Assembly (NCBI GenBank): GCA_035532475.1
Contig: DATKQY010000084.1
Span: forward strand, 1 to 33,278
DNA: 33,278 nt
Source of the DNA: DATKQY01 sp035532475
Lineage (GTDB): Bacteria > Actinomycetota > Acidimicrobiia > Acidimicrobiales > Bog-793
Reading direction: 5' to 3'
The notes under the pieces were generated by a model. It did no database searches, had not been told where the DNA came from, and was given only the letters and a program-made list of their open reading frames with translations. A program made the translations under genes and the position numbers. Shown in pieces: positions 1 through 6,423 of this stretch; positions within the stretch are counted from its first letter, which is position 1; every line of letters starts with the position of its first letter.

Positions 1-813
1 GGCAGCAGCGGGTGCGCGGCGCGGCGCTCGATGATCACGAGGCTCGCCAACAGGACGGCCGCGGCGGCCAGGAGCTCGACGGTGATCGACGCCCCCCCAT
101 CCGTCGGACTCCGCCCGGGTGAAGCCGTACACGAGGGCGACCAGACCGCCCGTCACCGTGAGCGCACCGGGCAGGTCGTAGCGGGCGCGTCCTTCGGCCC
201 GGCTCTCGCGGACCTGGGACTGGGCGAGCGCGGCTGTGACGAGGGCGATCGGCACGTTGATCAGCAGCGTCCAGCGCCACGAGGCGTACTCGGTCAGGAT
301 GCCACCGAGGATGAGCCCGATCGCGGCGCCGCCGCCGGCGACGGCTCCGTAGACGCCGAACGCCCGCGCCCGCTCGTGCGGCTCGGTGAAGGTCACCGTG
401 AGGAGGGAGAGCGCGGCAGGCGCCATGATCGCCGCGAACGCGCCCTGGACCGCCCGCGCCCCGAACAGCATCGCGGGGTCCTGGGCGAGGCCACCGAGGG
501 CGGACGCCTCGGCGAAGCCGAGCAGGCTGAGGACGAACATCCTCCTTCGCCCGACGAAGTCGGCGATCCTGCCCCCGAGGAGGAGCAGACCGCCGAAGGC
601 CAGCGTGTACGCCGTGAGCACCCACTGGCGGTCCGCGATCGAGATGTGCAGGGCCCGCTGAGCCGACGGGAGCGCGATGGCGACGACCGACGCGTCGAGC
701 ACGATCATCAGCTGTGCCACCGCGATGATGGCGAGCACACGGAAGCGCTTCGGGTCGAGCGCGCCCGGCGCGTCCGGCGACGAGCCGGAGGCTTCGATCA
801 TGGTGGTGCTCAT
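1..813 (-). CDS. MFS drug-efflux transporter, DHA2 (EmrB/QacA) type, 3' end off window, apparent frameshift
   Basis: Proton-driven multidrug exporter of the inner membrane. The start is ATG at 813. The first ~235 residues show DHA2 features: the first membrane segment ends in LDASVVAIALP (motif D1-like), followed by GGRIADFVGRRRM (motif A) and several hydrophobic helices. Around residue 238 the frame breaks at a run of seven C (92-98 on the plus strand). Upstream of it the protein reads ...RAESDGWG; after dropping one base, a hydrophobic membrane segment (LLAAAAVLLASLVII) resumes and runs to the window edge. Without that correction the frame reads Arg/Pro-rich nonsense. The lesion is either a homopolymer sequencing error or a real inactivating indel. 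The gene is divergent from a TetR gene, the usual arrangement for repressor-controlled efflux pumps. The substrate is not predictable. Confidence 0.9.
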   Translation of the reverse strand, partial: MSTTMIEASGSSPDAPGALDPKRFRVLAIIAVAQLMIVLDASVVAIALPSAQRALHISIADRQWVLTAYTLAFGGLLLLGGRIADFVGRRRMFVLSLLGFAEASALGGLAQDPAMLFGARAVQGAFAAIMAPAALSLLTVTFTEPHERARAFGVYGAVAGGGAAIGLILGGILTEYASWRWTLLINVPIALVTAALAQSQVRESRAEGRARYDLPGALTVTGGLVALVYGFTRAESDGWGGVDHRRAPGRRGRPVGEPRDHRAPRRAPAAA

Positions 814-846
814 TCGTGCTCCTCTCGGTGGAACGGCCCGCCCTCG

Positions 847-871
847 GGCGCGAGCGAACAGGCCTCGCGCC
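847..871. promoter_or_regulatory. Putative TetR operator in the divergent MFS/tetR intergenic space
   Basis: A perfect 8-bp inverted repeat, GGCGCGAG (847-854) and CTCGCGCC (864-871), with a 9-nt spacer. It lies between the two divergent start codons. TetR dimers typically bind such palindromes and repress both genes. The binding is inferred from position and symmetry only. Confidence 0.5.
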
Positions 872-894
872 GTGGACGTTGGCGTGGCGCCGCC

Positions 895-1479
895 GTGGTG
901 GGGGGTCGCGCCGACGCTCGCCGCAACCGGGAGCGGCTGATGGAGGCTGCCGAATCCGCCTTCGCCGCGGCGGGCGCCGGCATGCAGGTCGACGAGATCG
1001 CGCGGCGGGCCGGCGTCGGGGTCGGCACCCTCTACCGCCACTTCCCGACGAAGGAGGCGCTGTTCGAGGCGATCGTCCTCGACCGGCTCGCCCAGCTCGT
1101 CGACGCCGCACGGGCACTCGCCCCGTCCGCGGACCCGGCCGGCGCGCTGTTCGGCTTCCTCGACCGGCTGGTGCACCAGGGGATCGCGAAACGCGACCTC
1201 GCCGACGCGCTCGCCGGCTCCGGGTTCGAGGAACGCATCGCCACGTCCGGCCTCGTCCAGGAGCTCGAGCAGTCGATCGGCACCCTGCTCGCCCGGGCCC
1301 AGGCGACCGGGACGGTGCGGGAGGACGTCACGGTGGCGGATCTCGTCGGCCTCGTCTCCGGCACGTGCATGGCGGCCGAGCGCCCCGGCGCCGCCGCCTG
1401 CTCGCCGGCGAGAATGCTCGCCATCGTCTGCGACGGGCTGCGCGTGCCGGCCGAGGAGCACGCCGCCCCGCCGAGCTGA
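895..1479 (+). CDS. TetR/AcrR-family transcriptional repressor
   Basis: 194-residue DNA-binding repressor. The N-terminal TetR helix-turn-helix is clear: RRNRERLMEAAESAF, then VDEIARRAGVGVGTLYRHFPTKEALFEAI, the family signature. The C-terminal part is the variable ligand-binding and dimer domain. The start is chosen at GTG 895, or the adjacent GTG 898; there is no good Shine-Dalgarno sequence, and the open frame further upstream runs antisense to the transporter and lacks TetR similarity. It is divergent from the MFS exporter at 1-813 and most likely represses that gene and itself, released by a pump substrate. Family assignment is firm; the effector is unknown. Confidence 0.9.
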   Translation: MVGGRADARRNRERLMEAAESAFAAAGAGMQVDEIARRAGVGVGTLYRHFPTKEALFEAIVLDRLAQLVDAARALAPSADPAGALFGFLDRLVHQGIAKRDLADALAGSGFEERIATSGLVQELEQSIGTLLARAQATGTVREDVTVADLVGLVSGTCMAAERPGAAACSPARMLAIVCDGLRVPAEEHAAPPS

Positions 1480-1709
1480 CCGGGACCCGTCCGCCACGGC
1501 GCGAGTCCGGCGCACCGAAGGCCGCGTGCCCGGCGACTCCCTAAGGGCCCGGCGCGCGGCCGGCTTCGCCCGAGACGGGGCGACTCTCGCTTCTTGCGCT
1601 GGCGGCAAGCATCTGCGGCGCGGCCGCGTTGGCGGGTACCGTGATCCGGCGGTCGCCTCGGCGGCCGGTCCGCCTCGGTGATCGGCGACGGGGAAGGCCT
1701 GCCTGCGCC

Positions 1710-2420
1710 ATGAGCTGGTACGACGTGCTCGGAGTCTGCCGAGACGCATCCGACGACGAGATCAGGCACGCCTATCTCGCGAAGGCGAAGCTGCTGCACC
1801 CGGACCGCCTGGCCGGCGCGCCGCCGGAGGTGGCCGACGCCGCCAACGGCGTGATGGCGCTCCTCAACGAGGCGTGGCGTGCGCTCGGGGACCGGCCCGC
1901 GGCGCGTCCCGACCCGGCGCGCGAAGCAACCGCGGGGGCGGACGGCGGACCCGTGGCTGCGCCGTCGCCCCCCGCCGATCGCTCCTCGCGACCCACCGCC
2001 GGCCGTCCGGGGACCCGCGACGGACACCCGGGACCGGCGGGTCTGCGACCGCCGGGCGGCGGACCGTCCGGGCAGCGGTCCGCCGCGTCCGAGTACGGCG
2101 CGCCGACACTTGGCGCTGCGCTGCTCGCTTCGCTCGAGGTGGTCGCCGACTGGATCGCGCCGCATCCGGGTCCGTCGCGTCACGTCATCGTCCCCGACTT
2201 CCGCAAGCACCACGTGAGCGAGAGCTTCTGCCTGCTCGCGGACACCGGCTTGCACCCGCGCATCGTCCGGCTGACTCTCCATCCAGCGCCGGTAGACGGC
2301 GTGATCGTGGACCAGAGCCCAGCGCCCGGCAGCCGCGTCCGCCGTGACAGCGTCGTGACGCTCGAGGTCTGGCATCCAGCCGCCGCGGCGGCGGTCCCGG
2401 ATCCCGGGCGCGCCCCATAG
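1710..2420 (+). CDS. J-domain protein with C-terminal PASTA domain
   Basis: 236 residues. Residues 2-60 form a DnaJ J domain: YDVLGVCRDASDDEIRHAY, the HPD tripeptide at 30-32 that stimulates the ATPase of Hsp70 (DnaK), then the final helix. Residues 62-130 are a Pro/Gly/Arg-rich linker. Residues 158-222 match a PASTA domain: VIVPDF, the internal LADTGL turn, and a final DQSPAPGSRVRRDSVVTLEV strand. No signal peptide or membrane segment is visible, so the PASTA domain appears cytoplasmic, whereas PASTA domains normally sit outside the cell on PknB-type kinases or penicillin-binding proteins. ATG 1710 is preceded by GGGGAAG; a TACCGT hexamer at 1637-1642 could be the -10 of a promoter with a ~60-nt leader. 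The client is unknown. Confidence 0.85.
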   Translation: MSWYDVLGVCRDASDDEIRHAYLAKAKLLHPDRLAGAPPEVADAANGVMALLNEAWRALGDRPAARPDPAREATAGADGGPVAAPSPPADRSSRPTAGRPGTRDGHPGPAGLRPPGGGPSGQRSAASEYGAPTLGAALLASLEVVADWIAPHPGPSRHVIVPDFRKHHVSESFCLLADTGLHPRIVRLTLHPAPVDGVIVDQSPAPGSRVRRDSVVTLEVWHPAAAAAVPDPGRAP

Positions 2421-2585
2421 GCAGGACGTGCAAGGCCGAGGCCCGGCTCGCCCGACCGGGATCGGGCCAGTGTCACGCCCGGGCGGACGGCGAGGCCCGA
2501 TCACGATGCCGCTGTCGGACGGCCGCCCGGTACGGCCGCGGGCAGCGGTCCCACCGAGGGAGCCCGCCGAGTCTCCGGCGTCTGC

Positions 2586-2591
2586 CAGGAT
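2586..2591 (+). promoter_or_regulatory. Putative -10 element for a leaderless transcript
   Basis: CAGGAT (A at position 2, T at position 6) lies 7 nt before ATG 2599, so transcription would begin at or next to the start codon. It is supported mainly because the same geometry recurs at 3806, 4629, 31411 and 32055. Confidence 0.4.
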
Positions 2592-2598
2592 CGCGACC

Positions 2599-3129
2599 AT
2601 GGTCAGCGAGGCACGGGGCTCCACCGCGGGGGCGGGCGACACGCCGCGCGCGGTCTACGTGGCCGGCCCGCTCGGGTTCACCCCCTACGGCCTCGAGGAG
2701 CAGCGCAGGGTCTGTGCGGCGCTGCGCGAGGCCGGATTCGAGCCGCTCGACCCGTGGGAATCCGAGGCCGCCGCCCTGTTCGCCACAGCGGCCGGCTCCC
2801 CCGCCGGCGACGAGCGGCGTGCGGCGCTAGCCGAGGTGAACCGGCTCGCCGGGCGCCTGAACGAGGAGATGATCACGGAGTCGCAGCTCGTGCTGGCGAA
2901 CCTCGACGGCCCCGACGTCGACTCCGGCACGGCCGCCGAGATCGGCTTCGCGGCGGCGCTCGGCAGGCCCGTCGTCGGCTGGCGCAGCGACTCGCGCCAG
3001 GCCGGCGACAACGAGGCGGCCGCCGTCAACCTCCAGGTGGAGTGGTTCATCGTCCGCAACGGAGGCTCGGTCGAGTGGAGCCTTCCGGATGCGATCGAGA
3101 CCCTCCGGCGTCTGGTGGGCCCCGGGTAG
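2599..3129 (+). CDS. Nucleoside 2-deoxyribosyltransferase-like protein
   Basis: 176 residues. Members of this fold transfer or hydrolyse deoxyribose on nucleosides or nucleotides (NDT, Rcl, MazG-associated hydrolases). Seen here: VYVAGPLGFTPYGLEEQ (residues 19-35, the nucleotide-binding glycine-rich start), LDGPDVDSGTAAEIGFAAALGRPVVG (102-127), the family signature containing the expected catalytic Glu114 and nearby Asp residues, and an N-terminal alpha/beta order typical of the family. The start at ATG 2599 is preferred to the earlier in-frame ATG at 2506 because the similarity begins only at residue ~17 and a -10-like CAGGAT sits 7 nt upstream. The protein would be cytosolic and act in nucleotide salvage. 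Whether it is a transferase or a hydrolase cannot be told from sequence. Confidence 0.82.
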   Translation: MVSEARGSTAGAGDTPRAVYVAGPLGFTPYGLEEQRRVCAALREAGFEPLDPWESEAAALFATAAGSPAGDERRAALAEVNRLAGRLNEEMITESQLVLANLDGPDVDSGTAAEIGFAAALGRPVVGWRSDSRQAGDNEAAAVNLQVEWFIVRNGGSVEWSLPDAIETLRRLVGPG

Positions 3130-3200
3130 GCGATGCGGAGACCGGCCCCCGGGACGGGAGCGGCTCGCCGCCGGTGCCGGCGTCCGGATAGACCAGGGGC

Positions 3201-3749
3201 ATGGAGCGCGGGACACGGCGGCGGCTGCGGTGGCTCGTCGGATCCGCCGGAGGGACCGCAGCGACGCTCGGCGCCTCGCTGCTCCTCGCCGCGTGCAGCT
3301 CGTCAGGGCCGGTCGCCGCGCTCCCCGGACGGGCGATCCTCACCAGCGACGCCGCGACAAGGACCGTCCATCTCCTGCTCGAAGGAGGTGAGAACGGCGC
3401 GTACGACGGCTTCAATTTCGACGGCTACGGCAACGGCGGCATGACGGTGCGCGTGCCGGCCGGCTGGACGGTCGACGTCACCTTCACGAACGAGTCGACG
3501 ACGTTCACCCACAGCTGCGGCGTCGCGAGGGACGCGCCGATCTCGACCAACGCCGGGCCCGTCGTGTTCGGCGCGACCACCCCCGATCCGACCACCGGCC
3601 TCCCGTTCGGGGCCACGGCGCATTTCAGCTTCGTGCCGACGAGGGCCGGGCGGTACCGGATCGTCTGCTTCGTCACGGCCCACGAAGCTGACGGGATGTG
3701 GGACTGGTTCGTCGTGACGACGGGAGGTCGCCCGTCCGTCAGCACCTGA
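3201..3749 (+). CDS. Sulfocyanin-like blue-copper lipoprotein
   Basis: 182 residues, exported and lipid-anchored: an Arg-rich N-region (RGTRRRLR), a hydrophobic stretch and the lipobox LAAC with the modified Cys32. The mature part has the sulfocyanin signature FNFDGYGNGGMTVRVPAGW (71-89) and a cupredoxin fold with the expected type I copper ligands His104 (THSCG), Cys156, His161 and Met166 (C-x4-H-x4-M). Cupredoxins of this type carry electrons outside the membrane, for example between a quinol- or iron-oxidising complex and a terminal oxidase in acidophiles. ATG 3201 follows CAGGGGC, a plausible ribosome site. A Rieske protein is encoded 1.4 kb downstream, which fits respiratory electron transfer, though no oxidase genes are present. 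Copper ligation is inferred from the motif. Confidence 0.85.
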   Translation: MERGTRRRLRWLVGSAGGTAATLGASLLLAACSSSGPVAALPGRAILTSDAATRTVHLLLEGGENGAYDGFNFDGYGNGGMTVRVPAGWTVDVTFTNESTTFTHSCGVARDAPISTNAGPVVFGATTPDPTTGLPFGATAHFSFVPTRAGRYRIVCFVTAHEADGMWDWFVVTTGGRPSVST

Positions 3750-3805
3750 GCCGGCACGCGCCCGCCACGAGGCGCGTGGTGCCGGCCGGGGCGGCCCGCA
3801 CTCGG

Positions 3806-3811
3806 TACCGT
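3806..3811 (+). promoter_or_regulatory. Putative -10 element for a leaderless transcript
   Basis: TACCGT ends 6 nt before GTG 3818. It matches the TANNNT form of actinobacterial -10 sites, and no Shine-Dalgarno sequence lies before the start. This implies transcription starting at the GTG. Confidence 0.5.
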
Positions 3812-3817
3812 GACCGT

Positions 3818-4411
3818 GTGGCGAGGCCGCTGGCGTTGCAGGCCGAGGTGGTCCACCGTTGCTTCGTGCTGCGCCGATGGAGCGCTCACGACGCCGCTGC
3901 GCTCCAGGAGGCGGTCGTCGAAAGCCGCGCGGAGCTGATGCCCTGGCTCGCCTGGGCGAGTCACGAACCGCTCACGGTTGACGAACGGCGGCTGTTCATT
4001 CTCGACTCCGAGCGACAGTGGGACGCCGGCACCGGGTACGGCTTCGGCATCTTCGTCGAGGACCGGGTCATCGGGGCCCGCGGGCTCCACCGACAGCTCG
4101 GCCAGGGTGGCCTCGAAATCGGATACTGGATCCGGACCAGCTGCGTCGGAACGGGCTACGCGACCGACGCCACATGCCTCCTCACAGAGATCGGCTTCGA
4201 GGTGCAGCACATCAGCCGCATCGAGATCCGCCACGACGCCGCGAACCGCGCGAGCGGACGCGTGGCCGAGAAGCTGGGCTTCACGAAGTGCGCCGAGCTG
4301 CCGTCGGCGACCGAGGCGCCCGGCGGGACCGGCACCGAGTGGGTCTGGCGCATGACGAGGCGCCGGTGGCTCGCCACCGACCGACCGGGAAGGCGACGGG
4401 CGTTCTCGTGA
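3818..4411 (+). CDS. GNAT-family N-acetyltransferase, RimJ/RimL type
   Basis: 197 residues. Acetyl-CoA-dependent acetyltransferase; RimJ/RimL relatives modify protein N-termini or small amines. Features in order: the N-terminal LRRWSAHDAAALQEAV strand-helix, a central YGFGIFVEDRVIGARGLHR strand pair, IGYWI followed by GTGYATDA (the acetyl-CoA pyrophosphate-binding loop, Q/R-x-x-G-x-G/A-like), and IEIRHDAANRASGRVAEKLGF, the typical GNAT motif B. GTG 3818 is chosen because a -10-like TACCGT lies 6 nt upstream and the earlier in-frame sequence overlaps the preceding gene and is unlike the family. The substrate is unknown. Confidence 0.88.
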   Translation: MARPLALQAEVVHRCFVLRRWSAHDAAALQEAVVESRAELMPWLAWASHEPLTVDERRLFILDSERQWDAGTGYGFGIFVEDRVIGARGLHRQLGQGGLEIGYWIRTSCVGTGYATDATCLLTEIGFEVQHISRIEIRHDAANRASGRVAEKLGFTKCAELPSATEAPGGTGTEWVWRMTRRRWLATDRPGRRRAFS

Positions 4412-4628
4412 GCTGACGACCCGCCGCGGCGGTCGACGTCCGGCGTTCGCCGGTGCCCGGCGGAGGGAGTCGCCACGAGCTCGACCGCTGCCCGTTGTGC
4501 ATCGCTGAGGGTCATGGTCACGCCCGGCTCAGGAGAGCCAACCGTCCGGGCGCAGCGGCGGGACCGCCGGCCGGGCCCTCCCGGGGCCACGCGATCGGGC
4601 CGCACAGGACGGCAGGTGCCGCGAGGCG

Positions 4629-4634
4629 TATCGT
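4629..4634 (+). promoter_or_regulatory. Putative -10 element for a leaderless transcript
   Basis: TATCGT, 7 nt before ATG 4642. It has the same geometry as the element before the GNAT gene and no ribosome-binding site follows. Confidence 0.5.
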
Positions 4635-4641
4635 CCGGACG

Positions 4642-5073
4642 ATGGCAGAGTGGTTCTCGATCGAGGTGCTGAACGGGGCGTCGTCGGCGATGGCCTGGGC
4701 CGACGCCTTCGCCGACGTCCTCACCCAGGCGGGGATCAGCGAGGGGGCCGTGGACTGGCAGTGGCGCCACCACCCGTGGGGCAGCCTGCTCGAGATCGAG
4801 TTCGCCGACGAGTTGGACTTCGAGCGCTTCCGCAGCCTCCCGGTGGTCGAGGCCGCACTCGACGCCGTCCCCGACCGCGTCAACGGTCTGCTCATCCATC
4901 GCGGACGCGGCGGCAGCTCGGGCACACGCCGGCCGCGACGGCCGGTGCCGATGGTCGGCTCCGGCTCGGCCGCGCTCCCGCTGCCCGAGGAGGACCTCGG
5001 CTGGTGGGTCGCAGGTGCCGAGAGTGTCGAGCCGCGGGCCGAGCCCGTCAGGGTGGGACGAGTCTCGGCCTGA
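4642..5073 (+). CDS. Hypothetical protein
   Basis: 143 residues, not recognised. The first ~95 residues look like one compact alpha/beta domain: an opening strand FSIEVLNG, a helix AMAWADAFADVLTQAG, a strand pair around WQWRHHPWGSLLEIEFAD, then helices. It has many acidic and aromatic residues. Residues 92-107 are basic (RGRGGSSGTRRPRRPVP), and the tail is acidic and Trp-containing. No signal peptide or membrane segment is seen. The start at ATG 4642 is set by the TATCGT hexamer 7 nt upstream. It precedes the Rieske gene by 79 nt on the same strand, but no functional link is evident. Confidence 0.7.
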   Translation: MAEWFSIEVLNGASSAMAWADAFADVLTQAGISEGAVDWQWRHHPWGSLLEIEFADELDFERFRSLPVVEAALDAVPDRVNGLLIHRGRGGSSGTRRPRRPVPMVGSGSAALPLPEEDLGWWVAGAESVEPRAEPVRVGRVSA

Positions 5074-5152
5074 CCCAGCCGGTCGTCCCGAGCGCCGAGC
5101 TGACGGCGGCGAGCACCGGTCGGCGACCGAGGCGGCAACAAGGAGCGCAGCC

Positions 5153-5566
5153 GTGCAGGCGGCCGGGACCGCGGCGGTCGCACTGCGGACGGTCACCTCG
5201 TCGCGATCCCGGCTCGTCTCGACACCGGCGTCGAGCGCCTCGAGCGGCTCGCCGAACGGGGTGCGGCTCGGGCTCGCGAGCGCCGTGCCCGTCGGTGGGG
5301 CGGCATCGTTGACCGACCCTGCCGAGGGCGTGCCGGCGTTCGTCGTGCAGCCCACCCGTGGGACGTTTCGCGAGTTCTCGGCCGTATGCACCCACGCCGG
5401 CTGCCCTGTGCAGTTCGACGGGCAGAACGACGCATTCGTCTGCCCGTGCCACGGGTCGGTCTTCGATGCGGCCACCGGAACGGTGATCCAAGGACCGGCG
5501 CCCCCAGCCCTGCAGCGGATCCCCATCGCGCTCGGTCCGGGCGGCGAGCTCTACGTCGACGGCTGA
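5153..5566 (+). CDS. Rieske [2Fe-2S] protein, short form
   Basis: 137 residues. Both cluster-binding boxes are intact: CTHAGC (Cys79, His81, Cys84) and CPCHGS (Cys97, Cys99, His100). Cys79/His81 and Cys97/His100 would hold the cluster, and Cys84-Cys99 would form the disulfide of high-potential Rieske proteins. GTG 5153 follows AAGGAG by 7 nt, a strong start. The domain resembles the lipoprotein- or Tat-exported Rieske proteins of actinobacteria, yet the ~35-residue Ser/Thr-rich N-terminus here has no twin-arginine, no lipobox Cys and no clear membrane helix. It may therefore be cytosolic, or its export signal has been lost. The electron partner is unknown; the sulfocyanin-like protein at 3201 is a candidate by proximity. 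Confidence 0.88.
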   Translation: MQAAGTAAVALRTVTSSRSRLVSTPASSASSGSPNGVRLGLASAVPVGGAASLTDPAEGVPAFVVQPTRGTFREFSAVCTHAGCPVQFDGQNDAFVCPCHGSVFDAATGTVIQGPAPPALQRIPIALGPGGELYVDG

Positions 5567-5603
5567 AGCGACCACCGGCGCCTGCCCACCGGGCCGGACG
5601 ACC

Positions 5604-6365
5604 CTAACCAGGAAGCCTGCGCCACAGCCAGCGTGGCACGCAACGCGCGGCGGCGCCGACCAGGCGCAAGATGCCCGGTACCCAGACGACGTCGGCACGT
5701 CGTTCGAGGCCCCGCACGACGGCGGCCGCCACGTCGTCCGCGCTGACCGCGAACGGAAGCGGGGCGGCCCCCGCGGTCATCTTGGTGGCGACGAAGCCCG
5801 GGCGAACGATCATCACTCGCACGCCCGAGCCCGCCAGGACGTCGGCCAGACCCTGACTGAAGCCGTCGAGACCGGCCTTCGCCGAGCCGTAGACGAAGTT
5901 CTGTCGGCGGATCCGCACGCCGGCGAACGAGGAGAGGACGACGATCTGACCATGCCCTTGTCGGCGCATGATCTTTGCGAATGCGATCAGTGCCGCGGCG
6001 GGTCCTGAGAAGTTCGTCTCGATCGACCCGGCGACCTGGGCCGCGTCGAGGACGGCGAGATCGCCCGTGCCGAGCACGCCCGTCGCCACGAGGACGAGAT
6101 CGAGAGCGCCGAACCGGCTGGCGACGTCCTCGGCGAAGCTCTCGTGCCGCCCGGTCTCGAGCGCATCGAAGTGAACGGCCTCGGCGACGTGCACACCGAG
6201 ACGCCGGAACTGCTCTGCTGCTGCGGAGAGCGACGAACGGTCCCGTCCGGCGAGGACGAGCGTCTCCAGCCGGCGGAGGGCAAGGCGACGCAGGACGGCG
6301 TGCGCGAGGTCCGAGCTCCCACCGAGCACGACGACCGTCTGGGGCATCCCGGTAACGTCGTTCAC
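5604..6365 (-). CDS. dprE2: Decaprenylphospho-2-keto-arabinose reductase (DprE2-like SDR)
   Basis: 253 residues, short-chain dehydrogenase. With DprE1 it converts decaprenylphosphoryl-ribose to decaprenylphosphoryl-arabinose (DPA), this enzyme doing the NADH-dependent reduction of the 2-keto intermediate. Seen: the Rossmann start VVVLGGSSDLAHAVLRRLA (residues 11-29), Asn118 in ETNFSG, Ser145/146, and the catalytic YGSAK (Tyr159, Lys163). The GGSSDLA variant of the usual TGxxxGxG is typical of DprE2. GTG 6365 is preferred over ATG 6347 because GGAGGAG lies just before it. The length matches the mycobacterial enzyme (about 254). It lies 58 nt downstream of dprE1 as the last gene of the operon. 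Confidence 0.9.
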   Translation of the reverse strand: MNDVTGMPQTVVVLGGSSDLAHAVLRRLALRRLETLVLAGRDRSSLSAAAEQFRRLGVHVAEAVHFDALETGRHESFAEDVASRFGALDLVLVATGVLGTGDLAVLDAAQVAGSIETNFSGPAAALIAFAKIMRRQGHGQIVVLSSFAGVRIRRQNFVYGSAKAGLDGFSQGLADVLAGSGVRVMIVRPGFVATKMTAGAAPLPFAVSADDVAAAVVRGLERRADVVWVPGILRLVGAAARCVPRWLWRRLPG

Positions 6366-6423
6366 CGCTCCTCCACGAGCTGCTCGGCGAAGAAACGCTC
6401 CACGGCGTCGGGCCCTCGGTCCT

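Noticed and set aside
31..894. Long plus-strand frame running through the MFS region into TetR
   Set aside because: Antisense to a clear transporter; its sequence is Arg/Asp/Glu-rich shadow coding. Only the part from 895 shows TetR similarity.
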